Origin: Bacteroidia bacterium
GTDB taxonomy: Bacteria; Bacteroidota; Bacteroidia; Flavobacteriales; Flavobacteriaceae
Assembly: GCA_030431695.1 (NCBI GenBank)
Contig: JAUIIU010000005.1
Coordinates: forward strand, 1-64,000
Direction: 5' to 3'
Length of the DNA stretch: 64,000 bases
Shown here: piece by piece, positions 27,369-35,114 of the stretch
Numbering within the stretch: position 1 is the first letter of the stretch
Layout: each line of letters begins with the position of its first letter
Notes under the pieces: model-generated
Database searches by the model: none
Told to the model about the DNA's origin: nothing
Seen by the model: the letters and a program-made list of their open reading frames with translations, nothing else
Made by a program: the position numbers and the translations under genes

Positions 27369-29702
27369 CTATCTGTTCTCGAGCAACGCCTTGATCTGAT
27401 CGATCTCCTTTCTGAGCGAATCGATCTCTTCCTGCTGCGTTTCTATAAGTTTCTGTTGCTCCTGCATTCCTTTAACAAGCGGCACGACAAAGGCAGCATA
27501 GCGCAATCCATAAAAGCCATTTGCGCTTGATGGTTTATCCACTCCGCTGAAATCGAATCCGGTTTTCCTGGCAGAAGCTTCTACTTCTTGTGCGATGAAC
27601 CCGGTATGAAGCATTTGTCTGCTTTCGGAAAGATCTAGGTTTTCACTTTCTTCGGAAGCAAATACCTTATCGTCCAGACGGTAGGTGACTGGCCTTAGGT
27701 CCATAATGAAATCCAGACCGGCCACGTTTTCACTGATATCCTTTTTCAGTCTTCGATCTGAAATATTCGTCCAGTTCGCATATCCACCTATTGATGTAAC
27801 GCCTCCGTTTCCAATTACGACACTATTTGATGCAGTAACTTGGGCTCCGTAACCAATTGCGGTTGCATTCGTATATGTACCGGCATTGGCATCGGACACT
27901 GCCCCTAAAAAGGTGTTGAAAGCCCCTGTAGTATTCGAATCCCCGGCAGCAGCACCGATGGCGGTGTTGTATCTTCCTTCAGTGGTCGCCGTTGGCTGAT
28001 TTGCAAACAGGGCATAATAACCCACTGCAGTATTATATCCATTATAAGCCGTACCTCCATTGGCAAACGATTGATTGTACATTGCCTGGTGGCCTACGGC
28101 TGTGTTTCCGGAACTTTCGGTATTGAATCTCAGGGTCCAGAATCCTACACCAATATTGCGCAATCCTACTGTGGTCTGCTCCATAGAACCGCCACCAACT
28201 GAAACATTATTTCCACCAGTCGTAATATCGTTTAATGCGTAGTGTCCTACCGCTGTATTCTGGTTCCCCGTGGTAACGTTTTCCATACTTCTGAACCCTA
28301 TCGCAGTGTTCCCATATGGCGTTGCCGTAGCAGCCACACCTCTCAGGGCCAAATGTCCTACAGCAACATTCTCTGCACCGGTAGTATTCTCACCCAGGGC
28401 GTAGTTACCCATACCCACATTATAACTCGGGCTGGTTTGCTGTTTCAATGCCTCGAATCCAATACCGATATTGTGACTTCCATCCAGATTCTGTTGCATT
28501 GCATCCACACCAATAGCAGTATTCAAGGCCCCCGTTGTATTTTCGGTAAGGGCAACTGAACCAACAACGGTATTCCTGTGCCCTGTTGTATTGGCATCCA
28601 GTGAATAGGAACCTATTGATGTATTATAGGAAGATGTTAAGGTGTTTCGCTGGGAGTTGTAGCCTATAGCCGTGTTATTGGAACCGGTGGTGTTCGCATA
28701 AAGAGCGACGGTACCTATGGCCGTGTTGATATAGCCCGTGGTGTTTGAGTACAAGGCCGCCCCTCCTACCGCAGTATTGTATATTCCGTTGTTAGCAGCA
28801 GTTGGGTTAGTGCTGTACATCGAATATGCACCAAGTGCCGTGTTGTACGAGGTCCAAGTGCTTCCGCTGTTGTCAAAGGACTGGGTATACAATGCTCTGA
28901 AACCAAGTGCCGTACTCGCGATTGAGTAGGAGTCATTAGCCATGGCATATCTACCTACTGCCACCCCGGCACGAGTACCTGCACCATATTCCATGGCACC
29001 TACACCAACCGCTACATTCTGATCCCCTATAGTATCGGCTCGCATCGCACGCCATCCTACCGCAACATTCATCGTGCCCGCACTACCGTTCTCCATGGCC
29101 TCGGTCCCAATTGCAGTATTGTGACCTCCCGGACCAAGATGATTTCTCATACTTCGGTATCCTATGGAAGTATTTCCACTGGCTGTTGTGACATTTTCCA
29201 AAGAATGGTACCCAAGTGCGGTATTCAATGTACCGGAACTAATTGCCGTAAGACCTTTATATCCAATTGATGTATTGGTATCGGTTGAATCTATGATCCC
29301 TGCTTTTTGATTATTCACCCTGAAATTCAACGGCTGGTTATCGATGGTTCCAAAGAAGTTTGCCGCAGTGGTCCCGGTATTACCTGTGAGGTTCCATTTT
29401 GGTTCTGCAGATGTTGTCATTTTTTCCCAAGTCGTTCCATTAAAGAAATAATATCCAATTCCCGATCCTCCTGTTACCGAAGCATTGGTATTGTAAATAA
29501 GCAACCCGGTGGCCGCGGTGTTCACACCGTCCAGCATGGTATCGGTCACGTCCGACAGAGAAATCTGGGGAATCAGGATCCCTTTGTCGGAAGCTGAGAT
29601 GTCCAGCACGGAAGAGGCATCGGGTGTGATTGTTCCTATACCAACCTGGGCATAGATTGACAAAGAGATGAGGAGCGTCGTGAGGTTAATTAAGTGTTTC
29701 AT
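27369..29702 (-). CDS. Secreted YadA-head-like repeat protein with S74 chaperone domain
   Basis: The 777-residue protein has a signal peptide (MKHLINLTTLLISLSIYAQ) and a short N-terminal domain. Residues about 130-640 are a long run of 13-16-residue repeats such as NTAIGYNSQRNT and NTAVGHYALNDI, the left-handed beta-roll pattern of trimeric adhesin heads. At about residue 648 begins SDRRLKKDI, the self-cleavage site of Peptidase_S74 intramolecular chaperones (expected cut before Ser648). A C-terminal coiled coil ends the protein (IETQQEEIDSLRKEID). It is probably a trimeric surface fibre, maturing by autocleavage. No phage genes are near. Confidence 0.85.
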   Translation of the reverse strand: MKHLINLTTLLISLSIYAQVGIGTITPDASSVLDISASDKGILIPQISLSDVTDTMLDGVNTAATGLLIYNTNASVTGGSGIGYYFFNGTTWEKMTTSAEPKWNLTGNTGTTAANFFGTIDNQPLNFRVNNQKAGIIDSTDTNTSIGYKGLTAISSGTLNTALGYHSLENVTTASGNTSIGYRSMRNHLGPGGHNTAIGTEAMENGSAGTMNVAVGWRAMRADTIGDQNVAVGVGAMEYGAGTRAGVAVGRYAMANDSYSIASTALGFRALYTQSFDNSGSTWTSYNTALGAYSMYSTNPTAANNGIYNTAVGGAALYSNTTGYINTAIGTVALYANTTGSNNTAIGYNSQRNTLTSSYNTSIGSYSLDANTTGHRNTVVGSVALTENTTGALNTAIGVDAMQQNLDGSHNIGIGFEALKQQTSPSYNVGMGNYALGENTTGAENVAVGHLALRGVAATATPYGNTAIGFRSMENVTTGNQNTAVGHYALNDITTGGNNVSVGGGSMEQTTVGLRNIGVGFWTLRFNTESSGNTAVGHQAMYNQSFANGGTAYNGYNTAVGYYALFANQPTATTEGRYNTAIGAAAGDSNTTGAFNTFLGAVSDANAGTYTNATAIGYGAQVTASNSVVIGNGGVTSIGGYANWTNISDRRLKKDISENVAGLDFIMDLRPVTYRLDDKVFASEESENLDLSESRQMLHTGFIAQEVEASARKTGFDFSGVDKPSSANGFYGLRYAAFVVPLVKGMQEQQKLIETQQEEIDSLRKEIDQIKALLENR

Positions 29703-30095
29703 AATTCATTGTTTTAGACGATCAAATTTCAACCATACGAATAGTTTCCGGATGGAAATATGTAACGGGATGTATGACATTTGTAACAAGGGTAATTCCC
29801 AGGTGACAGTCAGAAAAGATGAGGAGCAAGATTCTCCGCTACGGTACCGAAAGAAAGATCACCTTAACAGGCAACCCGAAAAGTCGTGTGGAATATAATC
29901 TGATAGGTTTGTTTCATACTATTTAGTTTGTATAAATAAGCTAAGTACTATGAAATGAGGTGCTTACGAATATAGCTAATCCGTTTGTTACGAACAACAG
30001 GAAAATTCCCCTTTAACACATAAAAATCCTAAAAATTCGACGATTTGCACAACCTGCCACAAAATCGTAACATTACAAGTCAAAAAATCAACCGT
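29703..30095. other. Gap with a small branched inverted-repeat structure
   Basis: No credible gene is seen in this stretch between the S74 gene and nhaC. At 29801-29864 AGGTGA (29801-29806) pairs with TCACCT (29859-29864) and encloses the hairpin GGAG/CTCC (29823-29837) and the palindrome CGGTACCG (29842-29849). This looks like a small multi-branched RNA or regulator site. It is about 230 bases before nhaC. The rest is A+T-rich and shows nothing else. Confidence 0.3.
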
Positions 30096-31589
30096 ATGGC
30101 CGACAAGGACAATATTTCCGAATTTAAGATCCAGGATCAGAAAATTGTAGAGAACATCGAACTGAACATCTGGGAAGCACTCTTACCTGTGATCGCCCTG
30201 GTCGCCATGCTGTTCTACAATGTCTACGTTTATGGAGATGATGCCCTTAGCGGCAGCAACCAGTTCATCCTTCTTATGGGAGCTGCTGTAGCTGCGATTG
30301 TAGGCTCATTCAACAAGGTTGGCTACAAACGCATGGTCGAGGAGGTCGCCGAAAACGTAAAATCAACCACCGGAGCACTGCTCATCCTGCTTATGGTTGG
30401 AGCCCTGGCGGGGACCTGGCTCATCAGTGGTGTGATCCCAACAATGATCTATTACGGACTTCAGATTTTGAGTCCGACAATTTTTTTAGCCTCATGCGTA
30501 GTGATCTGTGCCATCATATCAATCGCCACGGGAAGTAGCTGGACGACATCGGCAACTGTTGGTATTGCGCTTATAGGGATCGCAGATGCCCTGGGAATTT
30601 CACTGGGGATGACTGCGGGTGCTGTACTCTCCGGAGCATACTTTGGAGATAAGATGTCGCCGCTCAGCGATACGACCAACCTGGCTCCGGCCATGGCCGG
30701 AACCGACTTGTTCACCCATATTCGGTATATGGCCTTTACCACCGTGCCTACGATCGTCATAACTCTTATTATCTTTATCCTGATCGGTTTCGGACTCGAT
30801 CCTGAGGGAGCGGCCGATACCGCTGCCATACTCAGCTCCATCGATTCGGCATTCAACATCAGCCCCTGGTTGTTCATAGTACCGGTGTTGGTGATCGTGC
30901 TGATCATCAAAAAAACACCTCCCCTGATCGCCTTGCTGGCCGGAACCCTGCTTGGTGCAGTAGCGGCTTTGATCTTTCAACCCGATATCGTAACTACTAT
31001 TGGCGGTGGTGATACCCTTGATTTTACGACCGGCTATAAAGGGGTGATGAATTCCATCACGGTAGATACAGCCGTTGCTACGGATAACGAAGCATTGAAC
31101 GGGTTGTTCTCTTCCGGGGGAATGTCCGGCATGCTGGGAACCATCTGGCTGATCATCTGCGCCATGGTATTCGGAGGGGTTATGGACGCCATCGGAGCCT
31201 TGTCGCGAATCAGCAGGGCATTGCTGGCGTTATTTCACACTACCTTCGGCTTGTTCGCAAGCACTGTATTCAGTTGTTTGGCTTTGAATGTAACTGCCTC
31301 CGATCAGTATCTCGCTATTGTCGTACCGGGTAAGATGTACAGTAAAGCCTTTGCGGATAAAGGCCTCGCGCCCGAAAACCTCTCAAGGACACTGGAAGAT
31401 TCGGGTACGGTGACCTCGGTACTTATTCCATGGAATACTTGTGGAGCCTATCAGAGTGGAGTTTTGGGAGTGCCGGTTCTGGATTATTTCACCTTTGCGA
31501 TCTTCAACTGGCTGAGTCCGTTCATGACCCTGCTGTTTGCAGCATTCAGAATTAAGATCAGGCAACTTACCGACGCTGCTTCTGCATAA
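30096..31589 (+). CDS. nhaC: NhaC-family Na+/H+ antiporter
   Basis: The inner-membrane protein (497 aa from the ATG at 30096) has about 11-12 helices and exchanges sodium for protons. Conserved NhaC features include GSFNKVGYKRM, ATGSSWTTSATVGIALIGIA, SGAYFGDKMSPLSDTTNLAPAM and VSCLALNVTASDQYL-like text near the end (NVTASDQYLAIVVPGKMY, then SRTLEDSGTVTSVLIPWNTC). The frame upstream starts at a TTG, but the ATG starting MADKDNISEF gives the normal cytosolic N-terminus. It stands alone. A marine habitat fits its presence. Confidence 0.93.
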   Translation: MADKDNISEFKIQDQKIVENIELNIWEALLPVIALVAMLFYNVYVYGDDALSGSNQFILLMGAAVAAIVGSFNKVGYKRMVEEVAENVKSTTGALLILLMVGALAGTWLISGVIPTMIYYGLQILSPTIFLASCVVICAIISIATGSSWTTSATVGIALIGIADALGISLGMTAGAVLSGAYFGDKMSPLSDTTNLAPAMAGTDLFTHIRYMAFTTVPTIVITLIIFILIGFGLDPEGAADTAAILSSIDSAFNISPWLFIVPVLVIVLIIKKTPPLIALLAGTLLGAVAALIFQPDIVTTIGGGDTLDFTTGYKGVMNSITVDTAVATDNEALNGLFSSGGMSGMLGTIWLIICAMVFGGVMDAIGALSRISRALLALFHTTFGLFASTVFSCLALNVTASDQYLAIVVPGKMYSKAFADKGLAPENLSRTLEDSGTVTSVLIPWNTCGAYQSGVLGVPVLDYFTFAIFNWLSPFMTLLFAAFRIKIRQLTDAASA

Positions 31590-31675
31590 ATGACAAATTG
31601 ATGTTAACAATGCGTCAAAGGTCATGCTCCTTCCGATGAGCTTTGTTAATTTTACAATTCAAAACGTAAATAACT

Positions 31676-32173
31676 ATGGCAAAAATAACTTTAGGCGGTA
31701 ATCCCGCCGAAACCATTGGAGAACTTCCCGCAGTAGGGACCAAGGCTCCTGATTTCAAATTAACGGCAACAGATATGGGCACCAAGACCATGCAGGACTT
31801 TGCGGGTCATACCTTGCTGCTGAATATCTTCCCGAGTGTGAATACAGGAGTGTGCTCCGCCTCGGTGAGAAGGTTCAATGCCGAAGCGGCCAAAACCGAT
31901 AATGTAAAGGTGCTCTGCATTTCGAAGGACCTGCCTTTCGCCCAGCAGCAATTCTGCGCTGCCGAAGGTATTGAGGATGTGGTGATGCTTTCCGATTTCA
32001 AAAACGGGCAATTCGGGATCGACTACGGGGTTACCGCAGTTGGCAGTGCCTTCGACCAACTGCTGTCACGAGCAGTGGTGATCGTAGACCCCAGTGGAAA
32101 TGTCACCTACACCGAACAAGTTCCTGAAATTGGCCAGGAACCCGATTACGAAGCCGCCCTAGGCGCACTTTAA
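31676..32173 (+). CDS. tpx: Thiol peroxidase (Tpx, atypical 2-Cys peroxiredoxin)
   Basis: The 165-residue protein reduces hydroperoxides with thioredoxin as donor. PSVNTGVCSASVRRF places the peroxidatic cysteine at Cys60, and SKDLPFAQQQFC the resolving cysteine at Cys94, the spacing typical of Tpx. The N-terminal TLGGNPAETIGELPAVGTKAPDF is also typical. No signal peptide, so cytosolic. The next gene, for diacylglycerol kinase, begins one base after its stop, so the two share a transcript. Confidence 0.96.
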   Translation: MAKITLGGNPAETIGELPAVGTKAPDFKLTATDMGTKTMQDFAGHTLLLNIFPSVNTGVCSASVRRFNAEAAKTDNVKVLCISKDLPFAQQQFCAAEGIEDVVMLSDFKNGQFGIDYGVTAVGSAFDQLLSRAVVIVDPSGNVTYTEQVPEIGQEPDYEAALGAL

Positions 32174-32174
32174 C

Positions 32175-32534
32175 ATGTGGAACACCTATCTTGGAAAACG
32201 CCTGTTAGGCTTTAAATACGCAACCAGGGGAGCCTGGATGCTGCTCAGGAATGAGGCCAGCATCCAGGTTCAGGCGGTTGTGGCCGTAGGTATTACCATT
32301 GCCGGATTCTGTTTCAATATTTCTTCTACTGAATGGATCGCGCAAACCCTCGCCATCGGACTGGTAATGAGCATTGAAGGACTCAATACTGCCGCCGAGG
32401 AGATAGCCAATTTTGTTCATCCCGACTTCCATGACAAGATCGGCTACATCAAGGATGTGGCCGCCGGTGCTGTATTCTTTGCGGCAGGAGTTGCGATCAT
32501 CGTAGCCTGCATCATCTACATCCCGAAATTCTAA
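32175..32534 (+). CDS. dgkA: Diacylglycerol/undecaprenol kinase (DgkA type)
   Basis: This small membrane kinase (119 aa) has the DgkA fold: an amphipathic start (FKYATRGAWMLLRNEASIQVQ) and three membrane helices. The catalytic region SIEGLNTAAEEIANFV and HDKIGYIKDVAAGAVF contains the conserved ExxNTAxE and KDxAAGAV residues. In Gram-positive bacteria relatives phosphorylate undecaprenol; in proteobacteria diacylglycerol. Which substrate is used here cannot be told. It lies directly behind tpx. Confidence 0.92.
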   Translation: MWNTYLGKRLLGFKYATRGAWMLLRNEASIQVQAVVAVGITIAGFCFNISSTEWIAQTLAIGLVMSIEGLNTAAEEIANFVHPDFHDKIGYIKDVAAGAVFFAAGVAIIVACIIYIPKF

Positions 32535-32652
32535 AATCACCCGAATGGGGGATTGACATAGAAATAATTCCAGAGTAAGTTTATTCACACATATTCGCGG
32601 GGAGAAATTGTATAACTTTATACCAACTCTCCTCCTAAAACAATCTGTTAAA

Positions 32653-34047
32653 ATGAAAAAACTGATCATTCTCTTTGGGGCACTTTTTATGATCCTGAAC
32701 ACAAGTGCGCAAACCGATTCAAACAATCCTTCACCCTTGATCATCATCTACGACGCCAGTGGTTCCATGTGGGGCCAGATGGATGGAAAGACCAAGATGG
32801 AGATCGCCTCGGGTGTGCTGAACAATACACTTACCAACCTGGACAGCGCCCAGGAAGTTGGCCTGGTAGCCTACGGGCACAGAAAAAAGGGAGACTGCAA
32901 AGACGTGGAATTCCTGGTGGATTTTTCCGGTGGAAAGGCTTCTGAAGTTAACGAAGCAGTAGGTGCAATAAAACCCCTGGGGAAAACACCCCTGGCATAT
33001 TCCGCTTCCCTGGTGATCGATAAACTTAGATCATCTAAGACCAAAGCAACCATAATCCTTATTACCGATGGGATCGAATCATGCAATGGTAATATATGTG
33101 ATGTGGTGAAAGCTGCGAAGGCCGAAGGCATCGATTTCAAATTACACATCATCGGTTTCGGACTCAAAGAGGGTGAAACCGAACAACTCAAATGTGCTGC
33201 GGGAGCTGGTGAAGGAAATTATTACGATGCTGCGGATGCAGAAGGACTGGCCTCTGTAATGGATGAGGCAGTAGAACAGAACGTAGATAAGCCTGCCGGT
33301 AATTTCGGGGTCTATGCCGTGAAGAACGGGGAACCAATCGATACATATGTAAAAGCCTACAAGGCCGGGACCGATGAGGAAATGGGCACGTTGAGAACCT
33401 ATGGTGAGACCCGCTATATGTATTTGCCAACGGGAACCTACGACCTGGTCGCAAAACCCCTGGCAAGTGATGTGAAAAGCATCAAGGTAAAAAACGTTAA
33501 GAACGTTGAAGAGGAAATGACCGTGGAGAATATCAGTTTCGACGGAGGAAAATTCAAGGTTACCGGTTTTAATAATGCCGAAGGATGGGACTGTATGGTA
33601 AAAGTGAAAGATGCCGATGGAAACCAGGTTGCCGGCACACGAACTTATGGCCGTTCAAAGGAGATTGAAGTGAACCCGGGTGAGTATATGCTTACCTTCC
33701 AGGCACTGGTGATCAAAGGCCTGGAGACCTATACTGAAACCAAAATGCTTACGGTCGAAGCAGGCAAAGTAACCGAAGTTGAACATATATTCGAAACAGG
33801 GGTGTTGCAGGTATATCCTAAGGTTGGAGGCGAGATCATAGATTGCGTTGTTAAAGTTAATGAGGTCAATTCGGGAACGAATGTCGTAGGTAGCCGCAGC
33901 TACACCAAGGGAAATGAATTCATTATTAATCCCGGTAGCTATTCGATTAAGGTCACCCCGTTGGGAGTTCACAAAGACAGGGCTTCTCAAACGATCAATG
34001 TGGTGGTGAAAAAAGGTGAGACAGTCTCCAAAACGCTTAACTTCTAG
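32653..34047 (+). CDS. Secreted VWA-domain protein with three repeat domains
   Basis: From the ATG at 32653 the protein has 464 aa and a signal peptide MKKLIILFGALFMILNTSAQ. Residues about 28-215 are a von Willebrand A domain with an intact MIDAS motif (IYDASGSMWG, then GKTPLAYS and ITDGIESC). Three beta-sandwich repeats follow, each with an alternation of TYG or SYT and NPGxYxL: TLRTYGETRYMYLPTGTYDL, TRTYGRSKEIEVNPGEYML and GSRSYTKGNEFIINPGSYSI. It should bind a metal ion and a partner or substrate in the periplasm or on the surface. The membrane protein gene begins two bases later. Confidence 0.87.
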   Translation: MKKLIILFGALFMILNTSAQTDSNNPSPLIIIYDASGSMWGQMDGKTKMEIASGVLNNTLTNLDSAQEVGLVAYGHRKKGDCKDVEFLVDFSGGKASEVNEAVGAIKPLGKTPLAYSASLVIDKLRSSKTKATIILITDGIESCNGNICDVVKAAKAEGIDFKLHIIGFGLKEGETEQLKCAAGAGEGNYYDAADAEGLASVMDEAVEQNVDKPAGNFGVYAVKNGEPIDTYVKAYKAGTDEEMGTLRTYGETRYMYLPTGTYDLVAKPLASDVKSIKVKNVKNVEEEMTVENISFDGGKFKVTGFNNAEGWDCMVKVKDADGNQVAGTRTYGRSKEIEVNPGEYMLTFQALVIKGLETYTETKMLTVEAGKVTEVEHIFETGVLQVYPKVGGEIIDCVVKVNEVNSGTNVVGSRSYTKGNEFIINPGSYSIKVTPLGVHKDRASQTINVVVKKGETVSKTLNF

Positions 34048-34049
34048 CT

Positions 34050-35042
34050 ATGAAGAAATTACTCAAACCAGCTTGCATTGGTTTATACCTGCTGATGTTG
34101 CTATTCTTCTTCGTTGTGGGTCTGTATTATGCTGATATAACCGATGCGGGCAAAAACCAGGGACTCGCAGGCGGTGCGATCGTACTGGGATACGGAGTGA
34201 TGTTCGCCGGACTGGGGTTCGTGGCTTCCTTTTTTATGGCCTATTTTATGAATCTGAAATACATCAAGATCCTCAACTGGGTGCTGTTGATCGCCATCCT
34301 TTCAACCTGGGCGTATAAGTTCTACCAGTTTCAGCAAAGAGATAAGGACAAGCCTGATATTGAAGAAGAGTTAAAACCGAAGCCCGTTTCGGCCGAAGCC
34401 GAAGCCGTACCCGTATCAGCCACAATGCGCATAGGTAAAAGGCCAAGTGCTAAGGCTACTCAACCGGTTGGGGTTTTCGAAAACGGGGGCATGGGGTTTT
34501 TCACCCCGAATTTCTATGAGAATAATACCCTCTATTTTTACGGCAACCTCAACCTGGAAAAGTCCCTCATGGACCATTCACCATACGACAGTATAACATT
34601 CAAGCGAAACCAGTACAACCAGTTCGAGATAGCAACTGCCCCACCCTGGCTGGTTCCCGATCACCTGAAGCTGGACTACGATATGTTGTATTTCAGGGTG
34701 ATGAGTGTGACCGAGGAGTTTGTTGAAGTTCTGGTGAATACGACCAACGGACAGACTTCCTGGGTATCCAAAAGAGCAGGCAAGATAGCGCTCTGGCCGG
34801 ATTTCCTGCTAGGGGTTCATTCGGTTGAATTCCCACCGGGTTCAGCGGGCAAGGTAAAATCCAAGGGAATGGAACAGGCCGGGGAAGTAAATACCCCTTA
34901 CCAGTTCATGAAACCGATACGGATCAAGTCGGACTGGATGGAGGTTCTCCTTATCGACGGTGATTACAAGAAGGTAGGCAAAGGATGGATTCGCTGGAAA
35001 AAGGATGGCGAACTGCTCGTTATGTACAATTTATTGAGCTAG
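34050..35042 (+). CDS. Membrane protein with a periplasmic SH3-like tail
   Basis: The 330-residue protein has three N-terminal membrane helices (residues about 5-25, 37-62 and 74-92), then a proline- and acid-rich linker (KPDIEEELKPKPVSAEAEAVP) and a beta-rich domain. The last 40 residues, IRIKSDWMEVLLIDGDYKKVG and GWIRWKKDGELLVMY, look like a bacterial SH3 repeat. I do not recognise the family. Two bases separate it from the VWA gene, so the two products probably act together at the inner membrane. Confidence 0.7.
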   Translation: MKKLLKPACIGLYLLMLLFFFVVGLYYADITDAGKNQGLAGGAIVLGYGVMFAGLGFVASFFMAYFMNLKYIKILNWVLLIAILSTWAYKFYQFQQRDKDKPDIEEELKPKPVSAEAEAVPVSATMRIGKRPSAKATQPVGVFENGGMGFFTPNFYENNTLYFYGNLNLEKSLMDHSPYDSITFKRNQYNQFEIATAPPWLVPDHLKLDYDMLYFRVMSVTEEFVEVLVNTTNGQTSWVSKRAGKIALWPDFLLGVHSVEFPPGSAGKVKSKGMEQAGEVNTPYQFMKPIRIKSDWMEVLLIDGDYKKVGKGWIRWKKDGELLVMYNLLS

Positions 35043-35084
35043 TATATTATTCGGCTAAAAAATTTTAATTAGTTTGGGACGTTG

Positions 35085-35092
35085 TATATTTG
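35085..35092 (+). promoter_or_regulatory. -7 box for ftsK operon
   Basis: TATATTTG matches TAnnTTTG and lies 22 bases before the ftsK ATG. No TTG stands at the ideal distance, although TTTTAATTAG precedes it. Confidence 0.45.
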
Positions 35093-35114
35093 CTGAACGA
35101 CAACCCAAAGCTTC

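Noticed and set aside
27600-29300. Regular short repeats that resemble a CRISPR or minisatellite
   Set aside because: The repeats stay in one reading frame of a 777-residue protein, vary in length and sequence and have no spacers.
27369-29702. Prophage remnant suggested by the S74 tail domain
   Set aside because: The protein has a Sec signal peptide, and no capsid, terminase, integrase or lysis gene is found around it.
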